Shown piece by piece: positions 5,391 to 11,968 of a DNA stretch of 11,968 nucleotides. Location: NCBI RefSeq assembly GCF_937900395.1, contig NZ_CALCDX010000155.1, forward strand, positions 1 to 11,968, written 5' to 3'. The position numbers were made by a program, and so were the translations under genes. Source of the DNA: an uncultured Caulobacter sp. GTDB lineage: Bacteria; Pseudomonadota; Alphaproteobacteria; Caulobacterales; Caulobacteraceae. The notes beneath the pieces were generated by a model. The model worked only from the letters and a program-made list of their open reading frames with translations, did not search any database and was not told the origin of the DNA. Numbering within the stretch: position 1 is the stretch's first letter; every line of letters starts with the position of its first letter.

Positions 5391-5410
5391 AAGTTTCCCC
5401 GGGGAAACTT
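5391..5410. promoter_or_regulatory. parS-like palindrome 2
   Basis: AAGTTTCCCCGGGGAAACTT is a 20-bp perfect palindrome with the same 18-bp core as the copy at 5332. The two centres are exactly 60 bp apart, and this copy begins 7 bp after the parB stop. It is a probable centromere site for the ParA/ParB pair. Confidence 0.68.
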
Positions 5411-5417
5411 TTGAGGC

Positions 5418-6530
5418 CTAGTCGGCGAAGCCTCGGCCGCGCGACCGCAGAAAAGCCAAGGCTTGCTCCACCAGGCTCAACAGTTCGGCCTCGCTTGCGC
5501 CTGACCCCGCGTGGATCCGAAGCGTCGCACCGTTCCTATTGGCGGAAAGCACAGACAAAGCCCGTCGACCATGCACCGAGTCGGCTGCGAACAGCGACTC
5601 CTGCTCCTGGCTAGGCGATTGTGCGGCTTTGATGAGCGCGTCTGAGACTTCAGCGGCGCCTAGTGGTGGCTGCCCCGTGTCCAGCCGCGAACGCTGCTCC
5701 TGCTTGAGCCGGGCCGCTTCCTTCTGCATCCGCTTCAAGGCGGTTGGGTCAGCTTGCGAGACCGCCTTGATGCGTTGGGCGAGCGGGTAGCAAGTTTTCA
5801 GCTGGATATCGCCAAGCCCTGAGAATGCTGAAGCAGCCCAGTCAGGGATATCCGCGACCGAGAGCATCTTGGAGAGCCAGCCTTTGGATAGGTTGAGGCG
5901 TTCAGCCATCCGGATCTGCCGGTCGCCGTAATAGCTCTTCAATGCGTCGCGATAGTTCCTCGCTCGTTCAAAATCCGAGACGTCTTTGCGCGCCCGGTTC
6001 TCAAGGTCCGCGAGCCGAAAGGCGCTCTCATCATCGAGCGACTGCACCTGGGCCAGAAGCTGTAAATCAGGGTAGCTATTGGCCCGCAGCCAGCTGATGG
6101 ACCAGTGCCGTCGGGTTCCAGCAATGAGCTCGTAATCATGCTGCGGGTCGTCTGACACGCGCCTTACGACCACCGGCACTTTCTGACCGCCCTCGGCCAG
6201 GATAGAGTCGATCAAATCACGACAGGCCGCCTCGTTCAGGCTTTGCTGATGCCGCGCGTTGCCCGCCCAGATCCGCACGCGCGCTGGGTCGAGCAGAAGC
6301 TGGGTGACCTGTTTAACCTCGCCCGCCGCGATCCGGGCCAAGGCGGACTCTCGCGCGAGCAAGGTCATACCTGGCGCGGTACGTGCAGAGGAGAGGGGAG
6401 GGGAGATCGGATCGGGACTGCTCACGGCCGCCGGCTGGGGCGCGGACGTCACCGGCTCCGCCGCGGGCTCCACAGCGGCCGGATCAGGTCCAAGAAGGGA
6501 GTTCAGGTAGTCGGATTGGCGTTTGGACAT
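5418..6530 (-). CDS. parB: ParB/RepB-like partition protein (centromere binding)
   Basis: This 370-aa ParB-family protein should bind parS DNA and work with ParA to segregate the plasmid. Residues 1-75 hold a short N-terminal peptide (MSKRQSDYLNSLLG), where ParA contact is usual, then a Pro/Ala-rich linker. The ParB/Srx nucleotide-binding region follows. It shows VPVVVRRVSDD, the RRH version of box II (YELIAGTRRHWS, about 134-144) and ENRARKDVSDFERA (177-190). A helix-turn-helix (about 203-224, IRMAERLNLSKGWLSKML) follows and should read the parS sequence. The C-terminal part (about 320-370) probably dimerises. A strong GGAGG lies 7 bp before ATG 6530, and the gene starts 19 bp after the parA stop, so the two are co-transcribed. 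Putative binding palindromes lie immediately downstream at 5332 and 5391. Confidence 0.9.
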   Translation of the reverse strand: MSKRQSDYLNSLLGPDPAAVEPAAEPVTSAPQPAAVSSPDPISPPLSSARTAPGMTLLARESALARIAAGEVKQVTQLLLDPARVRIWAGNARHQQSLNEAACRDLIDSILAEGGQKVPVVVRRVSDDPQHDYELIAGTRRHWSISWLRANSYPDLQLLAQVQSLDDESAFRLADLENRARKDVSDFERARNYRDALKSYYGDRQIRMAERLNLSKGWLSKMLSVADIPDWAASAFSGLGDIQLKTCYPLAQRIKAVSQADPTALKRMQKEAARLKQEQRSRLDTGQPPLGAAEVSDALIKAAQSPSQEQESLFAADSVHGRRALSVLSANRNGATLRIHAGSGASEAELLSLVEQALAFLRSRGRGFAD

Positions 6531-6549
6531 CGTGCTTCCTCCAGACGCC

Positions 6550-7758
6550 TCAGGCCGTCACTGCGGCCAGCGAGGGGCCAGATTGGACCAAAGGACGCCC
6601 CCAGCGACGGCGGACAAGCTGTTCCACCTGGGAAAGGGCTTCATCAAGGTTGGAGCGGCAGCGCTTGTGCGTCCTTGGCGTTCCGATCGGCTTTTCCAGC
6701 TCATACACCGTCATCATCCGAAGAGCGGCGTGACTGATTTCAGCCGACTCCAGGATGGGGATGGGCAGAAGAGCGGGGCCAAACGCCTGATCCATGACGC
6801 GCTGGACCATGTCTTGGCTCGGGTCATTGGCGTTGAATTTGGAGCATATCAGCCGGCAGAAGTCGTACTCGACGGTGATGCCCGCTGCGGTGAGCTGACC
6901 GATGACCTGGTCCATCATCGACAGAAACTGAACGGTCGAACAGAAATCTGGCGTCGTCGCCGCCAGCGGGACCAAGAGCGCATTGGCGGCCTGCATTACG
7001 GCAAGCGAGATCGTCCCCAGCGCCGGCGGAGGATCCAGCAGAACCACGTCGTAGTCCTGGGCCAGTTCAAAGAGACCCTCGCGAAGCTTACGGAACCGTG
7101 AGGCCAGAACCCCGCCGCCGCCAGTTCCCGCCGCGGCGAGCTCATACTCGATGTCGAACATCTGCAGGTTCGAAGGGATGAGGTCGACGTTTGGCCACAC
7201 GGTCTTTTTCACCGCATAGGCCAGATCGTCTTGGGTGGGTTCTATCGACAGGTACGGATAGAGCGTCTCCTCCCGCCGTATGGCGAAGTGAGGATTAAAC
7301 CCAAAGAGCGTCGTGGTTGTGGCCTGGCTATCGCAATCGACCACGAGCACGCGATATCCTGCAACGGCCAGATAGTGAGCCAGGTGCGTCGTAACCGTCG
7401 ACTTCCCAACGCCCCCCTTGAAATTCTGAACCGTGATTATGAATGGTGGATCGTTAGGCCCACGTCGCGGTGAGGCGCCCAAGACCTGCCGCATGTTCAA
7501 GAGGGCGGGGATATCATAGCCAATCCGGCGACCGCTCTCGGACTCAGGCGGGGAGGGGAGGCGACCATCTTGTTCGGCCATCCGGATTCGATTGGACGAG
7601 CATCCCAGTAGCTCGGCGGCCTCAGCGATGCCGATACGAACATCCAAGCTCTTGGTCTGCCCGGGGAGAAACGCTGTTCGACGAAGCCGCTCAACCATTT
7701 GCTCGCCGGCGTTGGCCAATTGGCCAATCCGATCCGCTTCGGTCACGATCGAATCCAT
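6550..7758 (-). CDS. parA: ParA/RepA-type partition ATPase with N-terminal DNA-binding domain
   Basis: This is a 402-aa deviant-Walker ATPase (type Ia ParA, close to RepA of RepABC systems). It drives plasmid segregation by ATP-dependent binding to nucleoid DNA. Visible motifs are the deviant Walker A KGGVGKST (114-121) with its signature Lys, Walker A' VVDCDSQAT (139-147), and Walker B DVVLLDPPP (237-245). Residues 41-70 (RIGIAEAAELLGCSSNRIRM) form a MerR-like helix-turn-helix, typical of large ParA proteins that also repress their own operon. The start is ATG 7758 with a weak GGGGAC ribosome site. It is the first gene of parA-parB-repA. An inverted repeat, AAACCTG/CAGGTTT (7786-7810), in front is a candidate operator. 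The 5' gap to hipA is 330 bp. Confidence 0.93.
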   Translation of the reverse strand: MDSIVTEADRIGQLANAGEQMVERLRRTAFLPGQTKSLDVRIGIAEAAELLGCSSNRIRMAEQDGRLPSPPESESGRRIGYDIPALLNMRQVLGASPRRGPNDPPFIITVQNFKGGVGKSTVTTHLAHYLAVAGYRVLVVDCDSQATTTTLFGFNPHFAIRREETLYPYLSIEPTQDDLAYAVKKTVWPNVDLIPSNLQMFDIEYELAAAGTGGGGVLASRFRKLREGLFELAQDYDVVLLDPPPALGTISLAVMQAANALLVPLAATTPDFCSTVQFLSMMDQVIGQLTAAGITVEYDFCRLICSKFNANDPSQDMVQRVMDQAFGPALLPIPILESAEISHAALRMMTVYELEKPIGTPRTHKRCRSNLDEALSQVEQLVRRRWGRPLVQSGPSLAAVTA

Positions 7759-7785
7759 TTGTCGCCGTCCCCACTGTGAATCGCC

Positions 7786-7810
7786 AAACCTGAGCTGAGA
7801 GAGCAGGTTT
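7786..7810. promoter_or_regulatory. Inverted repeat upstream of parA, candidate operator
   Basis: AAACCTG and CAGGTTT are separated by 11 bp. They lie 28-52 bp before the parA start, in the place where a type Ia ParA usually binds to repress its own transcription. Half-sites of 7 bp are short, so this remains a candidate. Confidence 0.35.
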
Positions 7811-7824
7811 GAATGAATTTAGCC

Positions 7825-7849
7825 AAAAACAAAGATGAAAACCTTCATC
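7825..7849 (-). terminator. Possible intrinsic terminator downstream of hipA
   Basis: On the minus strand, GATGAA-GGTT-TTCATC forms a 6-bp stem (7 with a G-T pair), followed by TTTGTTTTT. It would end leftward transcripts coming from hipBA before parA begins. The stem is short and AT-rich, so it would be weak. Confidence 0.4.
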
Positions 7850-8088
7850 CAGGCGTATGGTAAATAAATCCTAAACGAGCAGCCGGCTGTCGGGCCCCAC
7901 CTCGTCAATGTGTGAGAGCCTCCCGTGGCCAGCGCGTCGCGGCGCGCGCCACGGCGTAAGGGGCGTGCAAGCACTTGGGCTAAGTGCCCAGCGCGGGGGA
8001 GAGGCCCTATCAAAGAGCGCTCTGTCGTCTATGTGTCCGATATTCACGACCCAATCGGCGGGCGGGCCATGGCTGACGCGACCCTAAC
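7850..8088. other. Non-coding gap between hipA and the parA leader
   Basis: No gene is supported; a 64-codon frame here lacks a ribosome site and family-like sequence. Short symmetric elements are present: GCACTT/AAGTGC around 7970-7986 and the palindrome AGAGCGCTCT at 8014-8023. No promoter or known site was recognised. Confidence 0.4.
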
Positions 8089-9342
8089 TTAGGTCAAGAA
8101 CGCCGAAACAACTGACCGGTGGGCGGACTGAATTTCGCTTTGGGACGCCCGGCTAACGCCGGCCTCGTTGGCGAAGCGCGTCCAGTCCGCCACGGCGGCG
8201 CGGACCTCATCGATGATGGTGTCGATCAGCCTATCGGGCAGACCATGGCGACGTCCGAGGCTGCGGACCTGGTCGCGGGTCGGGTTTTTGCCCTCGCCCT
8301 CGATGTCGAGGTAGTGCTCGCCGCCCGGCCCCGTCGAATAGGTCAGGTCATAGGCTGGAGCGAGCCGCCACTCCCCGGCCTCGTCCATCAAATAGCTGTG
8401 CTGCCGCGTATGATCATCCCGATTGCTGGAAAGAACATTGAAGACCATGCGCCGGAAGGCCGCGTGCAGGTCGTCAGCGTGGCGGGTGATGGCCAGTGTC
8501 GCGCGCAGGAAGAGATCGTAGCTTGCGGGCGTGCGCCAAGGCGCCTCGACCGCGCCGCTCAACGAGACCATGTGCAGGCGCCGACCAGGCTCTGGGCGAT
8601 CGAAACGGCGGGTGGCGAAATAGCCGGGCCCCGTCTTTGACGGCAGCAGCCGATAGGGGGCCATGGCCAGACCGGCGGCCACGGCCATGGCCGCATAGGC
8701 CGCTTCGATGGGACCGATGTCGGGAGGATCGTTGGTCGCGGCGAACTTGACGATCCAGGCCTCGTGGCCGGCGGCGGTCTCGCCTTCTGAGACCGAGACC
8801 CGCCCTTCGTCGTCGAACCCGACGTGAACCTTGGGCCGGGCGCCGCCCGAGCCGCCCGCCAGGGTGGCCAAGGTGTCGGCCAGCGCGCCTTCGTGGCCAG
8901 TCAGGATCGCGGTCGACTCGGCGGCCAGGGCGTCGAGATCGAGGCTTTCGACCTCCGGCGGCGGCGCGGTCGCCGGGCGGTAGGTGAGGGCGCCGCGGCC
9001 GTGGTCGCCGACCAGGGCGAGCCGATCCAGGGCGCTTAGCGTCTCGATAGCGACGCCCAGCTTGCTCAAGCGTCGCCGCATGACGAGGAAGCCCCAGCCT
9101 TCAGGCAGGCTGTCAGCGAGAAAACCGTGCAGACCTTCAAACTCCCGGCCGCGCGCGGGATGCAGGCCGGGTTCGGGCGGATAGAGTAGGGCCGAAACGG
9201 GGAGAGGCGCGGCGACCAGCTCCGGCGACCATTCCAGCTGCGCCAGGCCGCCGGCCATGGCCAGCCGGCCGACGGGGAGGGGGGGCTGGCCCTCGCCAAA
9301 GGCCAGGTTGGCGGCCAGCGGAGTCCCGGGCGCAAGCTTCAT
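8089..9342 (-). CDS. hipA: HipA-family serine/threonine kinase toxin
   Basis: This is a 417-aa HipA-like toxin kinase. E. coli HipA phosphorylates glutamyl-tRNA synthetase and halts growth; the target of this one is unknown. The N-terminal subdomain (1-110, with HGFLADSLPEGWG) and the kinase core are complete. Visible features are the Gly-rich ATP loop GGSGGARPK (163-171) with the candidate autophosphorylated Ser165, and a likely ATP-contacting Lys in IVKF (199). RRFDR lies at 245-249. The catalytic motif is FNVLSSNRDDH, with the catalytic Asp at about 309, and the metal-binding Asp is in YDL (about 332). All key residues look intact, so the toxin is probably active. Its ATG overlaps the hipB stop (ATGA), giving coupled translation and antitoxin-first order. 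The position beside parAB suggests a plasmid-stabilising role. Confidence 0.92.
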   Translation of the reverse strand: MKLAPGTPLAANLAFGEGQPPLPVGRLAMAGGLAQLEWSPELVAAPLPVSALLYPPEPGLHPARGREFEGLHGFLADSLPEGWGFLVMRRRLSKLGVAIETLSALDRLALVGDHGRGALTYRPATAPPPEVESLDLDALAAESTAILTGHEGALADTLATLAGGSGGARPKVHVGFDDEGRVSVSEGETAAGHEAWIVKFAATNDPPDIGPIEAAYAAMAVAAGLAMAPYRLLPSKTGPGYFATRRFDRPEPGRRLHMVSLSGAVEAPWRTPASYDLFLRATLAITRHADDLHAAFRRMVFNVLSSNRDDHTRQHSYLMDEAGEWRLAPAYDLTYSTGPGGEHYLDIEGEGKNPTRDQVRSLGRRHGLPDRLIDTIIDEVRAAVADWTRFANEAGVSRASQSEIQSAHRSVVSAFLT

Positions 9343-9674
9343 GGGCGCGGAGCCTTCGCAGGTCGTGACCTGGGCGCCCGCACACGCGTCGGCGGTCTCG
9401 CGGCGCCGGCGGCCTGCTGCGCCAGGAGCGCATCGAGGCTACTAGCGGCGGGGAGGGGAAACAGGGCGCTCAGCGCATCCTCGCAGCGCAGGGCGACAGC
9501 GGCCTTGACCATGTCCTCCAGCGAGGCTTGACCTTCGTTCTCCAAACGTCGCCAGGTCCGGTATGCGACGCCGGCCCGTTGAGCGGCCTCGAGCTGTGGC
9601 CAGCCCAAGGCGACCCGACGCGCCTTGATGCGCCCAGCGAGGTCTTGCAGGATTTCGGCGGCCGTCCTAAACAT
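9339..9674 (-). CDS. hipB: HipB-family antitoxin, Xre-type helix-turn-helix
   Basis: This is a 111-aa antitoxin and transcriptional repressor that should bind HipA and the operator in front of it. A Cro/C1-type helix-turn-helix occupies about residues 12-70 (GRIKARRVALGWPQLEAAQR, then AGVAYRTWRRLENEG). The C-terminal tail (about 75-111) is Ala/Pro/Arg-rich and probably disordered, as in antitoxins whose tail is protease-sensitive or contacts the toxin. I chose ATG 9674 rather than the upstream start at 9731. The family-like sequence begins there, and the longer version would place a perfect 16-bp palindrome inside the gene. No ribosome site precedes ATG 9674, which fits a leaderless transcript. 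The gene overlaps hipA by 4 bp. Confidence 0.85.
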   Translation of the reverse strand: MFRTAAEILQDLAGRIKARRVALGWPQLEAAQRAGVAYRTWRRLENEGQASLEDMVKAAVALRCEDALSALFPLPAASSLDALLAQQAAGAARPPTRVRAPRSRPAKAPRP

Positions 9675-9690
9675 TGTCCATATATGGACA
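9675..9690. promoter_or_regulatory. hipBA operator palindrome
   Basis: TGTCCATATATGGACA is a 16-bp perfect palindrome touching the hipB ATG. It is the probable HipB dimer site for autoregulation. The eight-base half-site ATTGTCCA (9673-9680) recurs at 9714-9721, 41 bp away, and could be a second, weaker site. Confidence 0.68.
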
Positions 9691-9709
9691 CTTAACGCGA
9701 ATTCCGCAA
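9681..9709 (-). promoter_or_regulatory. Candidate hipBA promoter inside the operator
   Basis: On the minus strand, TTGCGG (9709-9704) and CATATA (9686-9681) are 17 bp apart. The transcript would begin at or next to the hipB ATG, which explains the missing ribosome site. HipB bound to the palindrome would cover the -10 box. Motif matches are moderate. Confidence 0.33.
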
Positions 9710-9731
9710 GATAATTGTCCAAAAGCCACAA

Positions 9732-9980
9732 CTAGGAGCGGGGGAAATCGATTCAGCCGGCGGAGAGCTCAGGGCGGGACCTTAGCCAATCCACTCGCAC
9801 TCTTAAACGCTGCCGCGTTCCGGGCTCTTTGCCAGACCCCTCGCACAAGGCAAGCGGACGGAGGCGGTTTGCAGGAGATCTTCGGAGGCGTCTTTCACCC
9901 TCTGGACGACATCGTCACGATTTCTACAGCTCGGCCGCTAGCGCAAGGCGTGATTGGGTGCGAGATGAAGCTTGGGGGGT
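9732..9980. other. Divergent intergenic region
   Basis: This gap lies between hipB (leftward) and the long plus-strand gene. I see no gene, RNA or strong promoter motif. In-frame TGA 9966-9968 sets the upstream limit of the plus-strand gene. Confidence 0.4.
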
Positions 9981-11968
9981 GTGAGGTCGGGTTCCTTGGA
10001 GGGTTTTTCACTAAAAGCAAATCCATTCGCGCTGCTGCGGGTGTCGCCCAGGGCGAAAATTGCCGAGATCGAAGATGCTTTCGAAGAGACGGTTATCGAG
10101 AGACCGCACGACGAGCAGGCGCTTTTGAAAACTAAGCAGCTTTTGTTGACGCCGAACGCGCGGCTTTTTGCTGAACTGTCGTGGCTTTCTGACATTGCTC
10201 CCCGCAGAGCCAATCAGCTTTTGGCGATGCTTGATTGTGCGGACGTGGACGCTCTGCTGAAGGCGCTGCCAGATCTTCCGCCGCTTTCGTTGGCCAATAT
10301 TGCGGCCGAAGCGTGCGCGCGATTGGGTGAAGTTCGGTTTATTCCGGCGCTTATCGAGGCTCACGGCCAAATAGCACACGAAGCCACGTTCGAGTGGCTC
10401 AACAGTACCCGAGCGACGGCGGGCTTTGCTCGCGTTGAGGCGTCACAGATCAAGGAAGCTTTGCGCGCGTTGCGCGCCAGCCATGCGCGGTCAGCGGTCG
10501 CCGCGATCGTCGTGCAAACTGATCCTCCCGCCGCTTTGACGGCGGTCTTGGAAGCCCGGAACGACGCGCATGATCTGATGCTGAAGGAGATTTTCCGCGA
10601 GTACGATCACTGGTCAAGCCCGCACCTGGGAGAGATCGAGCGCGACATTGATGCCGCTCTTTCCGACCTGATGGCTGGTCATGATAGGGCCGTAGACCGC
10701 GTGAACGAAAGGCTGGCCGCGTGGGATGAGTTGAGCCAGCCCGCTCAGCTCTACAGCCAACTTTCGGGTCTAGATGAAGAGCGATCACTTCGCATTTACC
10801 GCCGAGTTCGCAGCCACTGTATCGACCTTGCCAACGATCATCAGCGTTTCGCCGACGCCCATGCGGTCGCCACCGTCATGCGTCACCTCTTCAAGGAACT
10901 GCCGACTGCCGCGGCCGAGCTTGAGGGCGACATCGATACGTTGGCGCGCCTGTCGGACGAGAAACAGCTCGAGGAAGCCATTTCTCCTCTGCTCGCGGCC
11001 TTGGCCTCAGCGCGAGAGCAGGTCCGCGGCGTCATCACGGGTCTGAGAGCGAGCGGCTTCAAGGACGGCGCCCACCCACAGATAACGGCGCTGCGCTTGG
11101 GCCTCGTGGGCACAATGGACGCATTGGCTCGCAGCGAATATGCGGACGCCCCGATCCGAATGGTGCGTTCGTTCGCCCTCGATCTCAATAACGAGCATGA
11201 CGATCCCATCGCGGCGTTGAACCTTCTCAAAGGCCTGATCGAGCTCTACCAGCCTCGCGATCCTGTCCTCCTTGATCAAATCAAGGAGGACATCCGAATC
11301 TCGGAAAACAACGCCAACCACCGGCTGCTGACCCGAGCTCTGGAAACCAAGAACCATGGGGAGGCCATCCGAATTGTAGACTTGATGGTCGCCGCCAATC
11401 CCGCGGGCGAGGAAGGTGCGCAGCTGCGCCTTCTGCAAGAGCGCCTCAAGCAGCAACGTACGCGTCGCTACCTCAAATGGGGCGCGTGGGCCGCGGCGGC
11501 GGCATTTGTCGCCTATCTGATATCCCAAGATGGGGGCGGGTCTTCGAGCTATTCGCCGCCTAATTCTGTGCCAGAAGCGACCACGGCAGAGACGTCGTTT
11601 GCCTCCCCCACCGCTGAGCTTGCGTCGCCGCCGGCGGATGATGTCGCACTTCCTGCGCCAGCTGAAGATGTGGCCAACGCGGTCTTGGCCACAGACGTGT
11701 CTCCGCCGCCTGTGGGCAGCGGCCTAGAGCTGGAGGCAAGCCAGGTTCGCTACTGCACTTTTGAAAAAGCGCGCCTCACGGCGCTGCAAGGCATGGTCTC
11801 AGACACGAACTCGGCCGCCATCGACGGATTCAATGCTCGGGTCGCTGACTACAATGCTCGGTGCGGAAGTTTCAGATACCGACCTAGCGATCTCGATGCG
11901 GCGCAAGCGGTCGTGACCTTGCCCCCAACCTTGGACCAGGTCGGGCCGGGATTTCTCGCCGGTCAGGC
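9981..11968 (+). CDS. J-domain-like, single-pass membrane protein of unknown function, 3' end beyond window
   Basis: A single open frame of 662 codons runs off the right edge. Residues 14-70 (NPFALLRVSPRAKIAEIEDA, then LLLTPNARLFAELSWL) resemble the degenerate DnaJ-like head of a family of large bacterial proteins I remember as sometimes lying near Hsp70-like genes. The HPD motif is absent. Residues about 70-495 look all-helical and charged. WGAWAAAAAFVAYLIS (about 500-515) is a transmembrane segment after a basic stretch. A Pro/Ala/Ser linker follows, and then a Cys-containing domain (VRYCTFEKARL to DYNARCGSFRYRPSDL, Cys592 and Cys628), known to me as a tail shared by several membrane proteins. 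By the positive-inside rule, the J-like part is cytoplasmic. The start is uncertain: GTG 9981, TTG 9996 (TGAGG at 9982-9986 upstream) and TTG 9972 all follow the stop at 9966. The function is unknown. Confidence 0.72.
   Translation, partial: MRSGSLEGFSLKANPFALLRVSPRAKIAEIEDAFEETVIERPHDEQALLKTKQLLLTPNARLFAELSWLSDIAPRRANQLLAMLDCADVDALLKALPDLPPLSLANIAAEACARLGEVRFIPALIEAHGQIAHEATFEWLNSTRATAGFARVEASQIKEALRALRASHARSAVAAIVVQTDPPAALTAVLEARNDAHDLMLKEIFREYDHWSSPHLGEIERDIDAALSDLMAGHDRAVDRVNERLAAWDELSQPAQLYSQLSGLDEERSLRIYRRVRSHCIDLANDHQRFADAHAVATVMRHLFKELPTAAAELEGDIDTLARLSDEKQLEEAISPLLAALASAREQVRGVITGLRASGFKDGAHPQITALRLGLVGTMDALARSEYADAPIRMVRSFALDLNNEHDDPIAALNLLKGLIELYQPRDPVLLDQIKEDIRISENNANHRLLTRALETKNHGEAIRIVDLMVAANPAGEEGAQLRLLQERLKQQRTRRYLKWGAWAAAAAFVAYLISQDGGGSSSYSPPNSVPEATTAETSFASPTAELASPPADDVALPAPAEDVANAVLATDVSPPPVGSGLELEASQVRYCTFEKARLTALQGMVSDTNSAAIDGFNARVADYNARCGSFRYRPSDLDAAQAVVTLPPTLDQVGPGFLAGQ

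Noticed and set aside
7950..8000. Possible oriT-like sequence (TAAGTGCCC with an inverted repeat beside it)
   Set aside because: Only superficially like known nick regions, and no relaxase gene is present in the window.
7819..8013. 64-codon minus-strand frame between hipA and parA
   Set aside because: Arg-rich start, no ribosome site, overlaps the candidate terminator and has no family-like sequence.
9456..9462. GGGGAAAC half-site inside hipB, as a third parS-like site
   Set aside because: The other half of the palindrome is missing.
9674..10135. 153-codon plus-strand frame beginning at the hipB operator
   Set aside because: It starts inside the palindrome, has no ribosome site, and ends overlapping the better-supported J-like gene in another frame.

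Overview
The window looks like part of an alphaproteobacterial plasmid, from a GC-rich organism of the Caulobacterales, Sphingomonadales or Rhizobiales type. The evidence is an RPA-type replication initiator, a ParA with an N-terminal helix-turn-helix, a RepB/ParB-like protein, parS-like palindromes, an iteron array with a DnaA box, and an NDUFS4-like protein of alphaproteobacterial style. No rRNA, tRNA or CRISPR array was seen. The species cannot be fixed from the sequence.

Layout. (1) 1-898 is the 5' part of an IS3-family element on the minus strand. It has a terminal repeat at 865-898, an orfA with an in-frame stop, and an orfB that runs off the left edge. (2) 899-3028 is a compact minus-strand operon of four genes joined by 4-bp, 2-bp and +1-nt junctions: HdeD-family membrane protein, a 71-aa unknown, a 2-TM unknown, and an NDUFS4-like protein with a C-terminal SFPASDPPAW tail. 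(3) 3029-3463 is the 3' part of the same IS type, cut off inside orfB. Its last 55 bp are identical to the first 55 bp of the window, so the left edge looks like an assembly branch point. (4) 3464-3683 is the remnant of a small membrane-protein gene on the plus strand. (5) 3741-4151 is the putative origin: AT-rich DNA, a near-consensus DnaA box, and five 17-bp iterons spaced 21-23 bp apart. (6) 4152-7758 is the minus-strand maintenance block parA-parB-repA. Two perfect 18-20-bp palindromes, 60 bp apart, lie between parB and repA. (7) 8089-9674 is a hipBA toxin-antitoxin pair with a 16-bp palindromic operator touching the hipB start codon. (8) From about 9981 to the right edge, the plus strand holds one long unfinished gene for a J-domain-like protein with a transmembrane segment and a Cys-containing C-terminal domain.

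How the parts fit. Rep would act at the iterons, ParA and ParB at the palindromes, and hipBA would add post-segregational stability. All of these are transcribed leftward. The envelope/stress operon between the IS copies looks like acquired cargo. The plus-strand gene at the right is the start of another accessory module whose partners lie outside the window.
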